Below, in pieces: positions 61,918 to 64,000 of a stretch of 64,000 bases of DNA; positions within the stretch are counted from its first letter, which is position 1, and every line of letters begins with the position of its first letter. The position numbers and the translations under genes were made by a program. Source of the DNA: Pedobacter panaciterrae (GTDB lineage: Bacteria > Bacteroidota > Bacteroidia > Sphingobacteriales > Sphingobacteriaceae); assembly GCF_001636695.1 (NCBI RefSeq), contig NZ_LGEL01000031.1:62001-126000 (forward strand). The letters run 5' to 3'. The notes beneath the pieces were generated by a model. That model was not told the origin of the DNA, searched no databases, and saw only the letters and a program-made list of their open reading frames with translations.

Positions 61918-62709
61918 CTAGCTTTTAGCAGTCCAAGCCTCTGCCTGTAATTGTTTTACAAAATCTTCGGTTTCCTTTGGATGTACATTTCTAAAGTTTG
62001 AATTATCATTCAATGCCACATTCACAATGCAATCAGCCATTGATTGCGGATCTAATTGATTTGCTAAAGCCTCTGCGGTACCGTCAAAAGCCGTTGAAGG
62101 TGTAAAGTTACTTTTAGGATTATACCAACGAGAGATGGTATCCACACCCCGATCATTAAACCCCGTACCAAAAACACCGGGATTGCAAGTGGCAATTTTG
62201 ATATTAAATTCGGCTAATTCAGTTTTTAAGCCTTCCGCTATCGATCCCATTGCATGTTTCGACGCACAGTAAGCTGCAACATAAGGAACTGTCCATAATT
62301 CGCCCATTGAAGTAGTGAAAACAATTTTACCTGGTTTTTTCTGGTCAATAAATTTTTTAATGAATCCTTGAGCCAGTTCTAGCCCCCCGAAAACATTTAC
62401 GTCAAACATTGAGCGGATTAAATCCAATGGTTGTTCAGCAATTGGCCCACCTTCCATAATTCCTGCATTGCTGATTAAAATGTCTATGTCATATTTACCG
62501 TGTATGTATGTAAGATCTTTTGGATTAGTAACATCTAGTTTGTCAACAGTCAGCTCTATCCCAAGATCCTTTGCTTCTCTTATCAAGTCGCTCATTTGAG
62601 GATAAACTTGCGTAGTAGCAATTACCTTGTGTCCTTTTTTTGCCAATTCAAACGCAGCGATTTTTCCAAAACCACTTGCAGCTCCTGTAATTAAAATTGT
62701 CTTATTCAT
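61918..62709 (-). CDS. Short-chain dehydrogenase/reductase
   Basis: 263 residues. TGAASGFG near residues 8-15 (an unusual third position), SNAGI, TSMGEL with the serine and YCASK. A typical SDR of the DhrS/YdfG kind with NADP preference uncertain. It heads the AraC-HbpS-SDR cassette that lies between the direct repeats A and B, transcribed on the minus strand. Substrate unknown. Confidence 0.85.
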   Translation of the reverse strand: MNKTILITGAASGFGKIAAFELAKKGHKVIATTQVYPQMSDLIREAKDLGIELTVDKLDVTNPKDLTYIHGKYDIDILISNAGIMEGGPIAEQPLDLIRSMFDVNVFGGLELAQGFIKKFIDQKKPGKIVFTTSMGELWTVPYVAAYCASKHAMGSIAEGLKTELAEFNIKIATCNPGVFGTGFNDRGVDTISRWYNPKSNFTPSTAFDGTAEALANQLDPQSMADCIVNVALNDNSNFRNVHPKETEDFVKQLQAEAWTAKS

Positions 62710-63002
62710 TTTTTCGATTTTAAAATTATTTAGTAAAAATGGTCCAATAACAGATAAATTTAATTGCTGAGAAGTTCAATTACATATTACCAGAAAGTTC
62801 ACCCGATTAAAACAAACTATTCCTGGAATTCCATTCACTTGGATATTGTTAATAATCAACACAACTCCCATGATGAACAAATTCCCATTAGTACGTATCA
62901 TTGATGACATCATCACTAGATAAGCATGTGAAAAGATGATTAAACACACCCAAGAATTCCACTTGATCCCTTTTTTAGAGAAACTGCTAAGGAAAGAAAG
63001 CA

Positions 63003-63039
63003 AAAAACCTCAGTAGTTTTCTGTACTACCGAGGTTTTT
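63003..63039. terminator. Strong bidirectional terminator
   Basis: 15 base stem AAAAACCTCAGTAGT with ACTACCGAGGTTTTT (one A-C mismatch), loop of 7, T-runs on both strands. It can end transcripts of the minus strand Fic gene (stop at 63202). On the + strand it has no gene to its left, but it is placed just as the terminator before repeat copy A. Confidence 0.75.
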
Positions 63040-63145
63040 GTGGTCGCTAGTGCACAAATCTCGAACTTTTTCCTATCTGATTTAGCTTTAATGGCCGATT
63101 TTTTTGAAAAAAATTTTTATGATAAGATTGACGAACAGCATACTT
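63040..63145. repeat. 106 base direct repeat, copy B
   Basis: Same orientation as copy A at 60293-60398; 2747 bases start to start. Differs at about six sites (for example GTCGC for GTGGC and a changed T/A run near 63105). The interval between the two holds a truncated membrane gene, AraC, GlcG/HbpS and SDR genes. Confidence 0.85.
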
Positions 63146-63201
63146 AAAGACTTGAGGCTATTGAGGAAATGACTTATTGGATATTTGAGTTTACAAATGC
63201 A

Positions 63202-64000
63202 CTAGGCTTCTACGATTTTAAGGATATAATCTTCACCTTCTTCAAAAGCATCACTTGCCTTTAACACATCCAGCATTTGTCCCATATTCTCGCCATGAAT
63301 TGTAGCACTAAATAATTGTGCGCGTTGCAGCATTCGAATATAGGTATCAGGCTCTTGTTTTCGGGTAAGCAGACGTAATCCACCCAGGTAATCTTCACGA
63401 AAAACCGAAGGAATAATAATCTTTGTTTGACCTGCGAACGCCAGTTCTGCATTCATCATTACGCGTGCAATTCTCCCATTACCATCATCGAAAGGGTGCA
63501 CTTCGCTAATCATAAACATCATGTAAGCGGCTTTAGCAAAAGGATCACTCAACCCTAGATAAAATTCAAATGCTTGCGTTAGTGTACCATTGACCAATGT
63601 ATAATCTACAAAATAGGAGCTGCCTGCCTGGTTGTTTCTGGTCTTTAATAGCCCTGGGTTTTTAGCCGGTCTTGCGGCCAGCAAAATAGCATGTCTGTAT
63701 TGCAAAATTTCCAGCAGCTTGTCAGGAGTGGCTGGAGTTACCAACATTTCCTTTCGGTTGCTTACAAGTTGGTAGGTCCCCAAGACATCATGTGAATCTT
63801 CATCTCTGGCATGAACTGGCCTACCCGTTTCAACAATTTGCAGGGCTTCTTCTACCGTAAATTTAGTGCCCTCAATGAAGTTCGAAAAATAGGACTCAAA
63901 AAAGGCAAAGTTACGGAAAGCTAATTTGGAGGTATTTTTATCTGGAATATTAGCAAATTCACGTTGCTTCAACTCAACAAACAATTTCTCAAATATTTGA
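63202..64000 (-). CDS. Fic family protein, 5' end outside window
   Basis: About 266 codons are in the window and the frame is open past base 64000 (reading upstream QIFEK-F before FVELKQ), so the true start is not seen; a TTG at 63984 is only the first possible start. HPFDDGNGRIAR is the active-site motif and S-N-F-I-E-G (S-x3-E-G) is the class II inhibitory motif. It differs clearly from the other Fic protein (no winged helix seen). The role is AMP transfer or similar on an unknown target. Followed by repeat copy B and a terminator. Confidence 0.85.
   Translation of the reverse strand, partial: QIFEKLFVELKQREFANIPDKNTSKLAFRNFAFFESYFSNFIEGTKFTVEEALQIVETGRPVHARDEDSHDVLGTYQLVSNRKEMLVTPATPDKLLEILQYRHAILLAARPAKNPGLLKTRNNQAGSSYFVDYTLVNGTLTQAFEFYLGLSDPFAKAAYMMFMISEVHPFDDGNGRIARVMMNAELAFAGQTKIIIPSVFREDYLGGLRLLTRKQEPDTYIRMLQRAQLFSATIHGENMGQMLDVLKASDAFEEGEDYILKIVEA

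Larger units (their letters stand above)
62710..63201. other. Region between SDR and Fic gene
   Basis: 490 bases without a convincing gene. It holds the terminator at 63003-63039 and direct repeat copy B at 63040-63145. A minus strand frame at 62776-63003 has odd content (many hydrophobic residues, no family) and overlaps the terminator, so it is not called. Confidence 0.6.

Noticed and set aside
62776-63003. A 75-residue minus strand frame before the 106 base repeat.
   Set aside because: It overlaps a terminator, has no family pattern and no plausible start context.

Overview
The window looks like chromosomal DNA of a Bacteroidetes bacterium, most likely Sphingobacteriaceae (Pedobacter-like). 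This is an inference from AT-rich DNA, a SusC/SusD pair, many AraC-type regulators, DoxX and FAD/Fe-S proteins of the usual Bacteroidetes kind, and promoters of the TTTG-N19-TAnnTTTG type instead of -35/-10 boxes. I saw no rRNA, tRNA, CRISPR array or intact transposase.

Layout. 1-8.7 kb: secreted hydrolases (alpha/beta hydrolase, class C beta-lactamase-like enzyme, two related GHSLGG esterases) mixed with DinB, SDR and AraC genes. 8.8-12.3 kb: an XRE regulator with a membrane protein, then a four-gene ABC exporter/GntR operon with a very clear promoter and operator. 12.4-16.8 kb: a divergent glycosidase pair (a propeller GH43-like protein and a GH127 beta-L-arabinofuranosidase). 16.9-18.8 kb: CDGSH protein, DinB protein and a glycosyltransferase, then a 1.4 kb non-coding stretch with repeats and two structured segments. 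20.2-25.1 kb: EcsC-like protein, AraC/MaoC/AraC/SDR genes and a SulP transporter. 25.2-35.5 kb: a seven-gene same-strand cluster that reads as an oxidative, non-phosphorylating sugar pathway (PQQ dehydrogenase, sugar-acid dehydratase, two SDRs, exported TIM-barrel protein, FAD/Fe-S D-2-hydroxyacid dehydrogenase, AraC regulator). 35.7-40.8 kb: broken GNAT gene, secreted protein, WYL regulator divergent from RidA, an ABC-F protein and a decayed AraC gene.

40.9-50.3 kb holds the most unusual locus: a compact operon SusC-SusD-DoxX-DoxX-(metallo-beta-lactamase + two rhodanese domains). It has no glycosidase, which suggests an outer-membrane uptake system tied to sulfur or redox chemistry instead of glycans. 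A + strand terminator just upstream of susC hints at an antisense RNA. 50.7-58.7 kb: AraC/SDR modules, a serine acetyltransferase with a cation/proton antiporter, and two gene remnants. 58.8-64 kb: two Fic genes, each next to one copy of a 106 bp direct repeat that brackets an SDR-HbpS-AraC cassette.

Two themes run through the window. First, near-identical AraC regulators each sit beside an SDR or NmrA oxidoreductase (at 5.5, 20.8, 50.7 and 56.6 kb, with a looser fifth case at 60.6 kb). Second, at least five copies of a long palindromic repeat (core GAGAGATCTCTTG) lie in intergenic regions at 7.4, 16.9, 19.7, 38.6 and 56.3 kb, with short-loop and long-loop classes. All functional statements come from reading motifs by eye; no database search was possible.
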